64,000 bases of DNA, from the NCBI GenBank assembly GCA_038148755.1, contig JAYQWA010000004.1, positions 1 through 64,000 on the forward strand, written 5' to 3'. This document shows, one piece after another, positions 9,489 to 18,404 of the stretch. Numbering within the stretch: the stretch's first letter is position 1; each line of letters begins with the position of its first letter. Below the pieces are notes generated by a model. That model made no database searches. It was not told the origin of the DNA and worked only from the letters and a program-made list of their open reading frames with translations. The stretch is from UBA5109 sp038148755 (GTDB taxonomy: Bacteria > Pseudomonadota > Gammaproteobacteria > Pseudomonadales > Pseudohongiellaceae). A program made the translations under genes and the position numbers.

Positions 9489-9754
9489 TCGCAGTGCGAG
9501 GAAAACATAGCAACAAAAAAGCCCATAAGCCTGAGGCTTATAGCTCTTGTTAACTAATACGCTGAAATTGGAGAGTTCTGGTTGAACTCCTACGGCCCTA
9601 TGCGTGATAACGCGTTAGGGAAACCGAATCTGACCTTGCGTCAGGTCTACTACATTCAGTCGGGTCTTTATGGGGCTATCACCAAGATTCTATAGAATCG
9701 CTTGGGACTTGCCTGAACCGAAGGGTAATCAGTCAGTCTTTCCACCAAATCCAG
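9489..9754 (-). ncRNA. Structured leader RNA of ilvIH (possible ilvB-OMG-type element)
   Basis: About 265 nt between a strong minus-strand promoter and ilvI with no gene but five successive hairpins before a terminator: 9713-9732, 9682-9705 (arm GATTC/GAATC), 9632-9647 (GACCT/AGGTC), 9596-9620 (CCCTA/TAGGG with inner GCG/CGC) and 9570-9590 (GAGTTC/GAACTC), then 9521-9545. No leader peptide rich in Ile, Val or Leu codons was found, which argues against classical attenuation. I recall an 'ilvB-OMG' conserved RNA motif upstream of acetolactate synthase genes in oligotrophic marine gammaproteobacteria. Position and phylum fit, but I could not compare consensus structures. Confidence 0.65.
9511..9545 (-). 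terminator. Terminator-like hairpin in the ilvIH leader
   Basis: On the minus strand ATAAGCC-TCA-GGCTTAT, extended by AGC/GCT pairs, is followed by six Ts (9515-9520), only 23 bp before the ilvI start. Placed between promoter and gene, it can only make sense as a conditional (attenuator) terminator. Confidence 0.75.
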
Positions 9755-9760
9755 GCCACC

Positions 9761-9788
9761 ATTATGAGATTTATCAAAAGAATGTCAA
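9761..9788 (-). promoter_or_regulatory. Sigma-70 promoter for the ilvIH leader
   Basis: On the minus strand a consensus -35 TTGACA (9783-9788), 16-bp spacer and -10 CATAAT (9761-9766); start of transcription expected near 9754. The near-consensus -35 agrees with a gene whose control lies after initiation. Confidence 0.75.
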
Positions 9789-9815
9789 GTTTAAAAAATC
9801 AATGTCTGCAGCTTC

Positions 9816-9844
9816 TTGCTTGTTCTGCATGCATTTCATATGAT
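9816..9844 (+). promoter_or_regulatory. Candidate promoter for the metallo-hydrolase gene
   Basis: -35 TTGCTT (9816-9821), 17-bp spacer, -10 TATGAT (9839-9844), 41 bp before the ATG at 9886. It is divergent from the ilvIH promoter, about 28 bp away. Confidence 0.5.
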
Positions 9845-9885
9845 TCCAGCCTTCTATTCACTAAGCATCAACAGGGTTAAGTTCT

Positions 9886-10734
9886 ATGAAGTCTTCACTA
9901 TTCCTAAAAATATTTATTACGCTACTACTAGGTTTCCTGGCCAGTTCTGCCAATACCCAACCCCCTCCCAGCCCGATTGAACTGGTTCAGTTACAGGATG
10001 ATATCTATGTTATTGCCAACCCAGCAGTGCCAGGAAATATCACTGTTTTACTGACCGATGAAGGTGTCATCATGGTGGATAATAAATTTGCCTGGGATTA
10101 TGACAACGTCATGGCAATGATAGGCGATATCACTGATCTGCCTGTCGTTTATGTGATCAATACCCACTACCACGGCGACCACAGTGGTGGTAATGAAAGA
10201 TCTCAGGCAGATGGCATTGTTGTCGTAGCATCAGAAAATGCCCGCCTTAAAATGATTGAAGCCAATCAGCCTGGCTTGCCTGACGTTACCCTGGACGAGC
10301 ATGCTTTTGTCCATCTTGGTGGCAAGGTTGCTGAAATATTCAGATTTGGCCGTTCACATACTGATGGTGATGTAGTCGTCTATTTCCCGGAACATAACCT
10401 GCTTGCTACCGGTGACATGTTTACTTATGGAAATGATGTCCCTCAATTGATTGACTATGCAGGTGGCGGCAGTGCCAGAGATTGGACCAAAACACTGGAT
10501 GAAGTTCTCAGACTGGATTTCGATACAGTGGTTCCAGGACATGGCCCGGTTACCACAAAAGCAGAACTGGCAAATTTCAGGGATTCAACCGTGAGACTTC
10601 GTACAAGGGTACGTGAGATGATTGCTGCTGGAAATTCACGTGGGGAAATTGAGAACATGCTGCGTAATGAATTCTATTGGGCCGATCTCCATGTACAACG
10701 TGGTCTTGATGGTTTAATAGCTGAAGTCCAATAG
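9886..10734 (+). CDS. Exported metallo-beta-lactamase-fold hydrolase
   Basis: 282 residues with a signal peptide (about 1-24) and a complete two-metal site of the MBL fold: His94, His96, Asp98 and His99 (THYHGDH), His158 (GRSHTDGD), Asp177 (LATGDMF) and His219 (VPGHG). Enzymes with this plan include class B lactamases and many periplasmic esterases or quinoprotein-associated hydrolases; the substrate cannot be deduced here. It is monocistronic, with its own promoter and a strong terminator, so it gives no operon clue. Nothing truncated or missing is seen. Confidence 0.85.
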   Translation: MKSSLFLKIFITLLLGFLASSANTQPPPSPIELVQLQDDIYVIANPAVPGNITVLLTDEGVIMVDNKFAWDYDNVMAMIGDITDLPVVYVINTHYHGDHSGGNERSQADGIVVVASENARLKMIEANQPGLPDVTLDEHAFVHLGGKVAEIFRFGRSHTDGDVVVYFPEHNLLATGDMFTYGNDVPQLIDYAGGGSARDWTKTLDEVLRLDFDTVVPGHGPVTTKAELANFRDSTVRLRTRVREMIAAGNSRGEIENMLRNEFYWADLHVQRGLDGLIAEVQ

Positions 10735-10759
10735 CTATATCAGTATAAAAGCTGCCAAT

Positions 10760-10786
10760 AAAAAGCCTGCAAATGCAGGCTTTTTT
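10760..10786. terminator. Bidirectional terminator after the metallo-hydrolase gene
   Basis: AAAAAGCCTGC (10760-10770), AAAT loop and GCAGGCTTTTTT (10775-10786) form a perfect GC-rich hairpin with T-tracts in both directions, serving the convergent genes on either side. Confidence 0.92.
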
Positions 10787-10803
10787 GTTCTAGCTTAAAT
10801 TGA

Positions 10804-13116
10804 TTAAAAACGAAAATTTCGAGTATATTTCAGTACAACTTCTGATTCTCGTACCTGTAACCCTCTGAATGCACCGTCGAATGAGTCAGTGTTGTAATTC
10901 AGGACCAGGAACAAATCCTCCCCGGCACGCGGATTCCAGCGTAAGCGGCTGTTCAAACCAACTGTCCCCGAGCCATTGTCGTACTGCATCAGGTTACGCC
11001 AGGACCACTCAGGTGAAAATGCAAAATTGAGGTTCATGCTGATCAGGCGGGTAACAAAATCACCCTCAGGCATTTCAACGTCGGTGTATTCATAGTTAAG
11101 CGCCATTTGAATATTGCGAGTGGCGGTCCAGTTGATCCCTAGCGTACTTTCACTGCGTTCACCATTGTAAAAGTCACCAATCCGGTAAGAAATATCCGGT
11201 GAAAAATTACGCTGATTCGTTGTGTTTATCTCAAACTGAATTGACTCGAAAGCATATTTACCCTGGGGAATTATAATGCCGGGCCTGATTTCAAAAGGGG
11301 ACTCAAGGCCTTCGCGTTCCCGTCTGGCGGTAATAGACAGTTCATCACCATTATGCGTATTGATGGAAAGCAGGCGTGCGAAGATAGCTTCACTTTGCAA
11401 GTCATCAGTGTCGTTTCTTCTGCTGTGCGAAACCCTGACAAAATTGAAGGTATTTCTGATCAATGGGTGATTCCGGAAAAAATAGCGTCCGCTGATAAAA
11501 CCACTGACCTGTTCAATGCCCGTGCGGTTGGCGAAACCCATGGCCGGATCAAACTCGTCACCCAGATAAGTATAGCGAAAATTACCACTGAACCCGGTGC
11601 CCTGGGTGGACAGGGTAGTGGACGCGCTATAGGCTTTCTGGTCTCCCACCACACCATCCGTATCAGTTTGTTGATACCAGTAATCACCTGTCAGGGAATG
11701 TGTATCGGAGAAACGGGTATTGCGATAGATAAAATCTGTACCAATCAGTGTACTGTCAGTCACGCTGTTAGGATCACCCTCGGTCATGATAATCCCCATC
11801 CTGGACTCGGACAGTACATTCGCTGTAGCTCTGCCAACAAAGACATCCTGACCGTCCAGTCCGACTCTATCGCCCTGCTGCACCATCAAGGCTCCAACAC
11901 TGATGCTATTGCCAATCCTACCAGTGAGTTTGCCACCAACCTCCAGATCCACCGGGCTGCCGGTTCTGGGATCCAGGCCAATTCGGCGCGAATAAAATGG
12001 AATGCCATTGGAATTGAAACCGCCGCCAGACAATCCACCAAAGCTGAAAATTTCCGAGTCCTGTAAAAAGAAATCACGTCTTTCTGGAAAAAACAGGGAG
12101 AAACGGGTCAGGTTAACCTGGCGATTGTCCACATCAGCGGCTGAAAAATCAGTATTGAGGGTCAGGGCCCCGGTCAGGTTCGGTGTGAATTTGTAAAATA
12201 CATCCAGTGATGGGTCGAAGCGGTCCGAGGTATCACCTATCGCATGATTTTCTTTTTGCGCTACTGTCACAGAGGGCACGATATCCAGACCAAGCCCCTG
12301 ATTTACGTCCGATATGCCTGATGCCTGCCCGGCAGTTGATGGATTATTGTTACGATTAAAGGATGACCATGCGAGGGATTCATTATCCCGTGCAATTTCA
12401 CGCCCCAGTGAAAATCCCCACTCATCAGCTTCGGGGTCAAAATTAAGGGTGATAAAAGGAATCGCAATTTCAGTGGTCCAGCCTGCTTCATCAATCCTGG
12501 AATCAGTCTCCCAGATGCCATCCCAGTTCCAATTGACAGTGCCTGGGTTTTCATAAACTGCATCAGCCCTGAGACCATTGGGATGACCAACAAAACGAAA
12601 TCCTGTCAGGTTATTGTTGAACGTATCCAGAATGACAAAAATCTGGTCATCATTTCCCATCGATTGATCATCATGAATCAAAGCCATGGCTCTGATTTCT
12701 TCGGGGTTAGTATCATAAAGACGGGCGGCCAGATAAAAATAATCTTCACTGTAGGCAACATAAAACTCACTAGCCTGGGACGGCTCGCCATGATCAACCG
12801 GAAACATTTGATGCAAGTCAGTGATGACTGCAGCCTGCTTCCAGATTTCATCATCCAGCACGCCATCTATGACCGGACTTAATTCAGTACGGGGAATTTC
12901 TATTTGTTTGCCGTCAGAATTGCCAAACGTTTGAGCAAGCGCTTCTATTGATAAACTGGAAAGAAAGAGAATTAAAATTTTGAAGAAAGTTGTGAAATAT
13001 TTTTTATTTTTTTTGTTTAGGTTTAAAAGGTACCTAAGCCTGCTCGCTTTATGACCAAAAACTCTGTAATTCCACAAACAAAATAAATGCGCTTTAAGTT
13101 CTATTATTTTTCTCAT
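10804..13116 (-). CDS. DUF5916-type outer-membrane protein with N-terminal CBM9-like domain
   Basis: 770 residues. After a long N-terminus comes a signal-peptide-like stretch (about 40-61, ending EALAQ), a CBM9-like sandwich (about 70-255; IDGVLDDEIWKQAA, YVAYSEDYFYLAARLYD, WTTEIAIPF), and a beta-rich C-terminal half that begins NLTGALTLNTDFS and ends in a terminal aromatic (NFRF), as in outer-membrane barrels. Members are often near secreted peptidases; an M19 dipeptidase is next here. The function of the family is not established. The first 40 residues are atypical before a signal peptide, so the true start is uncertain and may lie further in. Confidence 0.8.
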   Translation of the reverse strand: MRKIIELKAHLFCLWNYRVFGHKASRLRYLLNLNKKNKKYFTTFFKILILFLSSLSIEALAQTFGNSDGKQIEIPRTELSPVIDGVLDDEIWKQAAVITDLHQMFPVDHGEPSQASEFYVAYSEDYFYLAARLYDTNPEEIRAMALIHDDQSMGNDDQIFVILDTFNNNLTGFRFVGHPNGLRADAVYENPGTVNWNWDGIWETDSRIDEAGWTTEIAIPFITLNFDPEADEWGFSLGREIARDNESLAWSSFNRNNNPSTAGQASGISDVNQGLGLDIVPSVTVAQKENHAIGDTSDRFDPSLDVFYKFTPNLTGALTLNTDFSAADVDNRQVNLTRFSLFFPERRDFFLQDSEIFSFGGLSGGGFNSNGIPFYSRRIGLDPRTGSPVDLEVGGKLTGRIGNSISVGALMVQQGDRVGLDGQDVFVGRATANVLSESRMGIIMTEGDPNSVTDSTLIGTDFIYRNTRFSDTHSLTGDYWYQQTDTDGVVGDQKAYSASTTLSTQGTGFSGNFRYTYLGDEFDPAMGFANRTGIEQVSGFISGRYFFRNHPLIRNTFNFVRVSHSRRNDTDDLQSEAIFARLLSINTHNGDELSITARREREGLESPFEIRPGIIIPQGKYAFESIQFEINTTNQRNFSPDISYRIGDFYNGERSESTLGINWTATRNIQMALNYEYTDVEMPEGDFVTRLISMNLNFAFSPEWSWRNLMQYDNGSGTVGLNSRLRWNPRAGEDLFLVLNYNTDSFDGAFRGLQVRESEVVLKYTRNFRF

Positions 13117-13276
13117 AAACGCAACTCATTTATACCCAGCCACAAACCAAAAAGATAATGCACAATTGTAATAATAAAATATGCAAGGATAATGAAAATA
13201 ATAGAATTGACCAGGCTTCCCGGTAAGCTATTCATGCTGCTGCATTCGGCTGAAATACTGCCAAATACAAAACTCT

Positions 13277-14815
13277 TTATAAAGTGTCACAGTCTTCTAG
13301 TTCGGTAATTTCCTGAGTTTCCGTGAGCAAATTCATTTGCTCACCATCCCATTGGTAATAACCCATAGCAAACCAATCCGGAAAATCACCAGCATAAGCT
13401 TCCAAAAGGTATTCATCAGCAGGATTAGTAATAAAAAGTGTACTGTCGGCTCTATGACAGGCACCATAGCTGGTAGTGATATCTGGGAAAAATACAGATC
13501 CATCCAATACATCAATAATTGCCACCATCTGGCACATGGTTCCACAGCCCCAATATGTTGCAATATAGTGCCCGGCAAAGTTGGCAGACTCATTTAAATT
13601 ATATTCCAGCCTGGTTTTAAAATTGGCCACATTCGGGTGACTCTTTAGGTCAATACTTGCGAGAGTTGCTTCACTTTGAGCCACGAGAAAATCTTCAAAT
13701 ACCGGCAGGCTGGATTCAGCGACGAATTCAGGATCAGCGATATTTTCAGCCTCCTCCAGAATTCGCAATACATTACCCCCCCAGATCATGGCAATTTCTT
13801 GTTCCGAATAACCGCGCCTGACCAGTTCGACAGTGACGTTGATCGTTTCATCAGCATTATTCCAGCCGCTGATGCCACCCCCACCACCAAAATCAGAAGA
13901 AATCCCGACATGTTCAACACCCATCATATCCACTGCATAGTCAATATGATCTACTAAGTCCTGAACCGAAGCGGTACCCCTACCTTCATTCAGATAATTA
14001 TCAAATGCAACAATCTGCACCAAGCCACCGTTGTCTCTGATTGCTAACAACTGATCGTCATCCAGATTACGGGGATGGACAAACACACCATTTACGCTCG
14101 AATGCGAAGCAATGATTGGCGCTTTTGAATGATTCACCGCATCCAGCATGGTTTGCTTTGAAACATGTGACACATCAACCAGAATCCCTGTCCGGTTCAA
14201 TTCCTCTACTACCCGGTAACCAAATTCACTCAGCCCGCCATGCTCTACTGTCACATCATTCAAACGTTCCTGTGGCTGGGCCGAATCACCAATATCATTG
14301 TGACCATTGTGAACCAGGCCCATATAGCGAGCACCGCGTTTTCTGAATTCTTCTACAAGGCTAATGTCCTGACCGATGCTGAAACCATTTTCGACACCGA
14401 TCATCGCAACTAGTTTACCTTCGGCATGCAAAGCCTTTGCTTCATCTGCCGTATCAGCCAGACCAATCAGGTCAGGATAAAGTTCAACCATGCGATGGAT
14501 GGCATCGAATTTATTCAAGGCATCAGCTTTGGCATCAAGATAATTCATTGCGTTACGTTCCTGCTGCCCGACATAAACAATAAAAAAGGCTGTATCCAGA
14601 CCACCACTGCGCATATTAGATAAATTCACCTGAGCCTCAGCATCCAGCGGGTCATGCTCACTGGTAGCAAAATTCAGGGGAATATCAACATGCGTATCCA
14701 AGGCCATTACCCGCGCATGGATAGCCTGTGCCCGAGTAATCAGTTCATCTTCACTGGCCGCATAAGAAACACAGGAAAACGCAATAAAGATAAATGGCAA
14801 AATTATTTTTTTCAT
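13277..14815 (-). CDS. Exported M19 (renal-type) dipeptidase fused to a C-terminal accessory domain
   Basis: 512 residues: signal peptide (1-20), an M19 zinc dipeptidase barrel (about 25-385) and an extra domain (about 390-512). Predicted metal ligands are His42 and Asp44 (DTHVDIP), Glu142 (GVENGF), His217 (DVSHVS), His238 (ASHSS) and Asp308 (SSDFGGG), all present. The extra domain has the FAGHYIATYWGCGTMC core, a fold usually found as a small stand-alone exported protein of unknown role; the cysteines may form a disulfide. Family members cleave dipeptides, often with D- or dehydro-residues. Substrate here unknown. Confidence 0.88.
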   Translation of the reverse strand: MKKIILPFIFIAFSCVSYAASEDELITRAQAIHARVMALDTHVDIPLNFATSEHDPLDAEAQVNLSNMRSGGLDTAFFIVYVGQQERNAMNYLDAKADALNKFDAIHRMVELYPDLIGLADTADEAKALHAEGKLVAMIGVENGFSIGQDISLVEEFRKRGARYMGLVHNGHNDIGDSAQPQERLNDVTVEHGGLSEFGYRVVEELNRTGILVDVSHVSKQTMLDAVNHSKAPIIASHSSVNGVFVHPRNLDDDQLLAIRDNGGLVQIVAFDNYLNEGRGTASVQDLVDHIDYAVDMMGVEHVGISSDFGGGGGISGWNNADETINVTVELVRRGYSEQEIAMIWGGNVLRILEEAENIADPEFVAESSLPVFEDFLVAQSEATLASIDLKSHPNVANFKTRLEYNLNESANFAGHYIATYWGCGTMCQMVAIIDVLDGSVFFPDITTSYGACHRADSTLFITNPADEYLLEAYAGDFPDWFAMGYYQWDGEQMNLLTETQEITELEDCDTL

Positions 14816-14887
14816 ACTGACAAAATCTAGTACCAGATAATTGAAATTAAATAATAAGCTCAGATGAACTTACTCAAGTTGCCAGCA

Positions 14888-15607
14888 TTACATTTCTGGT
14901 TTTTGAAGGATAAATAAGAAGCGATCAGCGTTTCTGCCCAAAATTGGACTGAAGACTGGCAAGCTGTGGTCATCTGCCGTGGTACGTAGAATATCGGAAT
15001 CTTCAACGATCTCGAAACCAGCTTCCTGTACCCATCTTCTAGCAACTTCGATTGGCAGCCGATGAAGAGCCCGATAATCAGTTGAAGCATCACCTACGTA
15101 TTCAGTGTAAATGACTTTAGCACCTGGCTTCATGACATTATAAATCTCGCGAAAAAAAGCCACCCCAGTCTCATCATCACGATGGTGTGACTCAAGTCCA
15201 AAAACAGCAATATCAATACTATTAGCTGGAACATCTGAAACATTATCAACCACTTCCAGGTTAGGCATGCTGGTCAAATCCTGAGTTACTGCTTGTGGAA
15301 TTCTGCCACCGGCCCCCAAATCCTGTGCATATATCATCCCGTCAGGCCCAATAGCTGCAGCCAAAACCCGGGCATACCAACCCCCTCCGGAACTAATATC
15401 AAGGACTGTCATGCCTTCTTCAACGCCTGCCAGGTTCATAACCTGATAGGGACGGCGCATGCCATCTCTGGCTCTGTCTTCTGCTGGACGTGCATCAGAA
15501 GTCAGTTTTTCCATAAAGTCTGGCGCGACTGCATAAGCACCCGTTGCCAAGCTCGTAGCACATAAAATAGTTGTTAATATTCTTGGTAGATTTTTCATAG
15601 TTGACAC
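14888..15607 (-). CDS. Class I SAM-dependent methyltransferase with a signal peptide
   Basis: 239 residues. The Rossmann-fold methyltransferase signature is clear: motif I VLDISSGGGWYARVLA (about 69-84), an acidic strand end near YAQDLGAGG, then YNVMKPGAKVIYTEY. Residues 1-26 form a hydrophobic leader ending TGAYAV, as in the COG4798-type predicted methyltransferases, which look exported although SAM is cytoplasmic. It is therefore either retained in the cytoplasm, anchored, or no longer a methyltransferase. Substrate unknown. It lies 72 bp upstream of the dipeptidase gene on the same strand. Confidence 0.82.
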   Translation of the reverse strand: MSTMKNLPRILTTILCATSLATGAYAVAPDFMEKLTSDARPAEDRARDGMRRPYQVMNLAGVEEGMTVLDISSGGGWYARVLAAAIGPDGMIYAQDLGAGGRIPQAVTQDLTSMPNLEVVDNVSDVPANSIDIAVFGLESHHRDDETGVAFFREIYNVMKPGAKVIYTEYVGDASTDYRALHRLPIEVARRWVQEAGFEIVEDSDILRTTADDHSLPVFSPILGRNADRFLFILQKPEM

Positions 15608-15719
15608 CCTCTGTAATTTTACTTTTGGGGGATTCTAACAGGTATGACTAAAAAAGCACTCTGCTGAGATATGTCGACTTTAAATAAAACAAAGAATTCT
15701 TAATTCAGAGAAGCGTTAC

Positions 15720-15821
15720 GAGCGCAGCAGTGTCGAGGCGTAAAAGCACGCAGGGAGGGAACGTATAACTAATACGTGACCGACTGAGTACTTTTATAAC
15801 GAAGAGAATGCAAGCGCAGTA
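15720..15821. repeat. Foldable intergenic repeat, copy B
   Basis: About 100 bp related to 1514-1600. Outer arms (AGCGCAGCAG.. and ..ATGCAAGCGCAGT) pair imperfectly; the middle has CGCAGGGAGGGAACGTAT, inner hairpin CGTAT/ATACG and GACTGAGTACTTTTATAACGAAG. The 285-bp gap from 15608 to 15892 holds no gene, only this unit and a partial third one. Confidence 0.65.
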
Positions 15822-15841
15822 GCTTCAAAGGTTTATAGTAA

Positions 15842-15895
15842 GTGACTGAGTTAAATTTTACTTGCAACGATGTACTGGCAAGCGCAGTAGCTTCA
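15842..15895. repeat. Partial copy C of the intergenic repeat
   Basis: Matches only the right half of copy B (GTGACTGAGT ... TTGCAACGA ... GCAAGCGCAGTAGCTTCA). The 18-bp GCAAGCGCAGTAGCTTCA occurs exactly twice, at 15810-15827 and 15878-15895, the second overlapping the stop codon of the DUF4159 gene. This suggests a nested or partial duplication. Confidence 0.55.
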
Positions 15896-16720
15896 GTGAG
15901 TCATACTATAGATTACATAGTTGACGGCGAATCTATACGCCATTGCCGTCATCGGCTGCGGATACCCAGGCGTATCGGCATGCTCCCAGGCATCACCCAA
16001 ATCCATATTATGATTAATCGCCACCATGAGGCGGCCATTATCATCATAAACACCCCGATAAACCGGCTCATAACCATCCTGTTCCCAGGTAACACCCTGG
16101 CTTAATGGACTGATACCGGGTATCTGAATAGTCGTATCCAAATCATAAAGCACATGAAAGACTTCATCATCGTCTGGGATATCAACTACCGGACGATCCG
16201 GGAATATACGCTGCATGGTCGACATAAAACCATTCCATTGATAAGTACCATGAAAATCATCAACAATGAGGAAGCCGCCTTTAAGCAGATACTCCCGCAG
16301 GATGGCTACTTCTTCTGTATTTAGGCGCCAGCCCCCAACTTCCACCGCATAAAGAAAAGGATAATCAAAAACATTGCCATCCTGTAAGTTAATCCAGGGC
16401 GCGCCTGCCTGAGGGTTTCTCAAATCAACCAGAGACCCATCAACACGAGTTAAGCGTGCCAGACCATTCATAAAAAAATGCTCTGCTTCCGGCATATCAG
16501 TCATCCAGCCGCCCCGGCTTCTAAAACCGTCCGAGCCATAAATCAGGCGGGTAAAGTAAAATTCCGCACCATCGCTGTCTCTGGGAATGACAGTGGTGTA
16601 CATAGGATTAGCGTAGCGAGGGCGAATCTGGGCCATCAATGAATCAATCAGCATGACATTGACTGCCAGGATCAAAAAGATGCTCCTGATGACGGCTTTG
16701 TGTTTATAAGAAAAACTCAT
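15893..16720 (-). CDS. DUF4159 domain-containing exported protein
   Basis: 275 residues with an N-terminal hydrophobic segment (about 10-30, ending SLMAQ) and a DUF4159 domain, which is distantly like a ThuA/class-I-glutamine-amidotransferase fold: EFYFTRLIYG, YPFLYAVEVGGWRLNTEE, LREYLLKGGFLIVDDFHG and the later RLMVAINHNMDLGDAWE. Stand-alone exported DUF4159 proteins are common in gammaproteobacteria and have no proven activity. It is 56 bp downstream of ppx and could be co-transcribed with it. The stop lies inside a repeated 18-mer. Confidence 0.8.
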   Translation of the reverse strand: MSFSYKHKAVIRSIFLILAVNVMLIDSLMAQIRPRYANPMYTTVIPRDSDGAEFYFTRLIYGSDGFRSRGGWMTDMPEAEHFFMNGLARLTRVDGSLVDLRNPQAGAPWINLQDGNVFDYPFLYAVEVGGWRLNTEEVAILREYLLKGGFLIVDDFHGTYQWNGFMSTMQRIFPDRPVVDIPDDDEVFHVLYDLDTTIQIPGISPLSQGVTWEQDGYEPVYRGVYDDNGRLMVAINHNMDLGDAWEHADTPGYPQPMTAMAYRFAVNYVIYSMTH

Positions 16721-16776
16721 GCGATCAAATATAAACCAGCTGATAGTAGAAGGAAACAGTGCAAAACGATTCCAGG

Positions 16777-18258
16777 CTATCTGAATTCAAGTGCCACTCC
16801 TATCCCTTCATATTGCTCCCTTTCCTGTTCCAACCCCGCAAGCGTCAATGGGTGCTGCTTTAACCAGCCACGTCGGAACTTAAGCTGGTAACCCAACTCC
16901 GTATTGCTGAGTTTGGGAAGGTAATCCATATCTTCCCTGCGCCGGTGGAACAGCACGGCCAGACGCAGACAAACCAGCATTGGAACAAATGCTGAGATGG
17001 CAAGTTCATCCATATCACCAAATTTTTCCTGATAAAGTCCCTTGCGGTGGGAACGTACCAGATTAGCCAGAATATATTGCTCGTAACGGCCGAAACCGGC
17101 CATATCATTATGCCTTAAGATGTAATAGCCATGGTGATGAAAACTGGTATGAGAAATACTCAGGCCAATTTCGTGCAGCTCTGCCGCCCAGCGTAAAATT
17201 TTGGTACGGGATACCCCGGGCAATGCCGGACTTCGAATCTGCTGCCAAAGTGCTACAGCCGTTTTTGCCACACGCTGCGCATGATCGGTATCAACATTAT
17301 ATTGTTGTTGCAGTTTCTGGATACTTTCATTGCGCGTATCCTTATCACTTAAGCGCCCTATCGTGTCAAACAACAGCCCCTCTTTAAGCGCCGCATCGCC
17401 CACATGCATTGTTTCCAGTTTTAGCTGATCAAATATGGCTTTAAGGATGATGACACCTGCCGGCAAAACACCCCGGCGTAATTCCGGCACAGCAGTTAAC
17501 AATTTATCATCAGCCACTAGAGCATCCGCTAATTGGTCAAGTGCGTTTTTACTGATCACCGCACCGCCATCTTTTACCATAGTTAAATCGGCAATAGCTC
17601 TCACTGTCCCCGAGGTGCCAAAGACAATCTGCCAGCCAGCTTTAATATAATTCTTTCTCAGGACTTCAATTTCCGAACAGGCAGCAAGATAAACTTTGTC
17701 TAGAAATTTCCGGGTGATTTTTCCTGAGCGGTTTGCAAATCGTTTGGTAAAGCTGACACAGCCCATACTCAGGCTTTCCATTAACAAGGGTTCGTAATCT
17801 TCACCGATAATAAATTCGGTACTACCTCCACCAATATCAACGACCAGACGCTTGCTGTGATCATTCAGTACTGAATGCGATAAGCCGGCATATACCAATC
17901 GGGCTTCTTCATAACCCGAAATAATTTGAATGGACACGCCCAGGGCTTGTTCAGCTTTCTTTAAAAAAGTTTTTGAGCGACTGGTAGATCGCAGGGTTTT
18001 TGTTCCTACAGCACGAATATGCTTAACAGGAATATCCCGCAGGCGTTCAGAAAAACGATGCAGGCACTCAAGTGCCCGGGTCTGTGCCGCCAGATTCAGA
18101 TGGCCATCTTTTTTAAGGCCCAGTGCAATCTGAACCATTTCCTTCTCACGATCGATGATCTCCATCTGCCCATTTTGAATACGGGCAATCACCATATGAA
18201 AACTATTCGAACCAAGGTCTACAGCAGCGAAATAAGGTGATTCAGTTATTAATTGCAC
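16777..18258 (-). CDS. ppx: Exopolyphosphatase (Ppx/GppA family)
   Basis: Cleaves terminal phosphate from polyphosphate; the related GppA acts on pppGpp. 493 residues with the ASKHA phosphate-1 loop FAAVDLGSNSFH (about 10-21), the phosphate-2 loop LVVDIGGGSTEFIIG (about 139-152) and a C-terminal HD-like helical domain (VDTDHAQRV, LHEIGLSISHTSFHHHGYYIL). The length, with a full C-terminal domain, fits Ppx better than short forms. It is divergent from an alkaline phosphatase gene, giving a small phosphate-metabolism cluster. Confidence 0.92.
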   Translation of the reverse strand: MQLITESPYFAAVDLGSNSFHMVIARIQNGQMEIIDREKEMVQIALGLKKDGHLNLAAQTRALECLHRFSERLRDIPVKHIRAVGTKTLRSTSRSKTFLKKAEQALGVSIQIISGYEEARLVYAGLSHSVLNDHSKRLVVDIGGGSTEFIIGEDYEPLLMESLSMGCVSFTKRFANRSGKITRKFLDKVYLAACSEIEVLRKNYIKAGWQIVFGTSGTVRAIADLTMVKDGGAVISKNALDQLADALVADDKLLTAVPELRRGVLPAGVIILKAIFDQLKLETMHVGDAALKEGLLFDTIGRLSDKDTRNESIQKLQQQYNVDTDHAQRVAKTAVALWQQIRSPALPGVSRTKILRWAAELHEIGLSISHTSFHHHGYYILRHNDMAGFGRYEQYILANLVRSHRKGLYQEKFGDMDELAISAFVPMLVCLRLAVLFHRRREDMDYLPKLSNTELGYQLKFRRGWLKQHPLTLAGLEQEREQYEGIGVALEFR

Positions 18259-18349
18259 AATGAATATCTATTATTAAACTTAGTAAGGGGAAGCTTTCTG
18301 CTCCGGATTCAGTCTACACTAATCCATGCTCTTAATAGAAATGTAGTAT

Positions 18350-18379
18350 TTGACGGGTATTATTTTAAACCTGTATACG
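18350..18379 (+). promoter_or_regulatory. Candidate promoter of the alkaline phosphatase gene
   Basis: -35 TTGACG (18350-18355), 18-bp spacer, -10 TATACG (18374-18379), 26 bp before the ATG. I looked for a Pho box (CTGTCAT-type direct repeats) here and did not see a convincing one. Confidence 0.4.
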
Positions 18380-18404
18380 GCAACTAACACTTTAGAGAAA
18401 CATC

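Noticed and set aside
9489..9754. 6S RNA, tmRNA, RNase P or SRP RNA in the ilvI leader region
   Set aside because: The tmRNA tag and acceptor end, the 6S closing stem with central bubble, and RNase P and SRP core motifs are absent. Position directly before ilvI with an attenuator suits a cis-acting leader.
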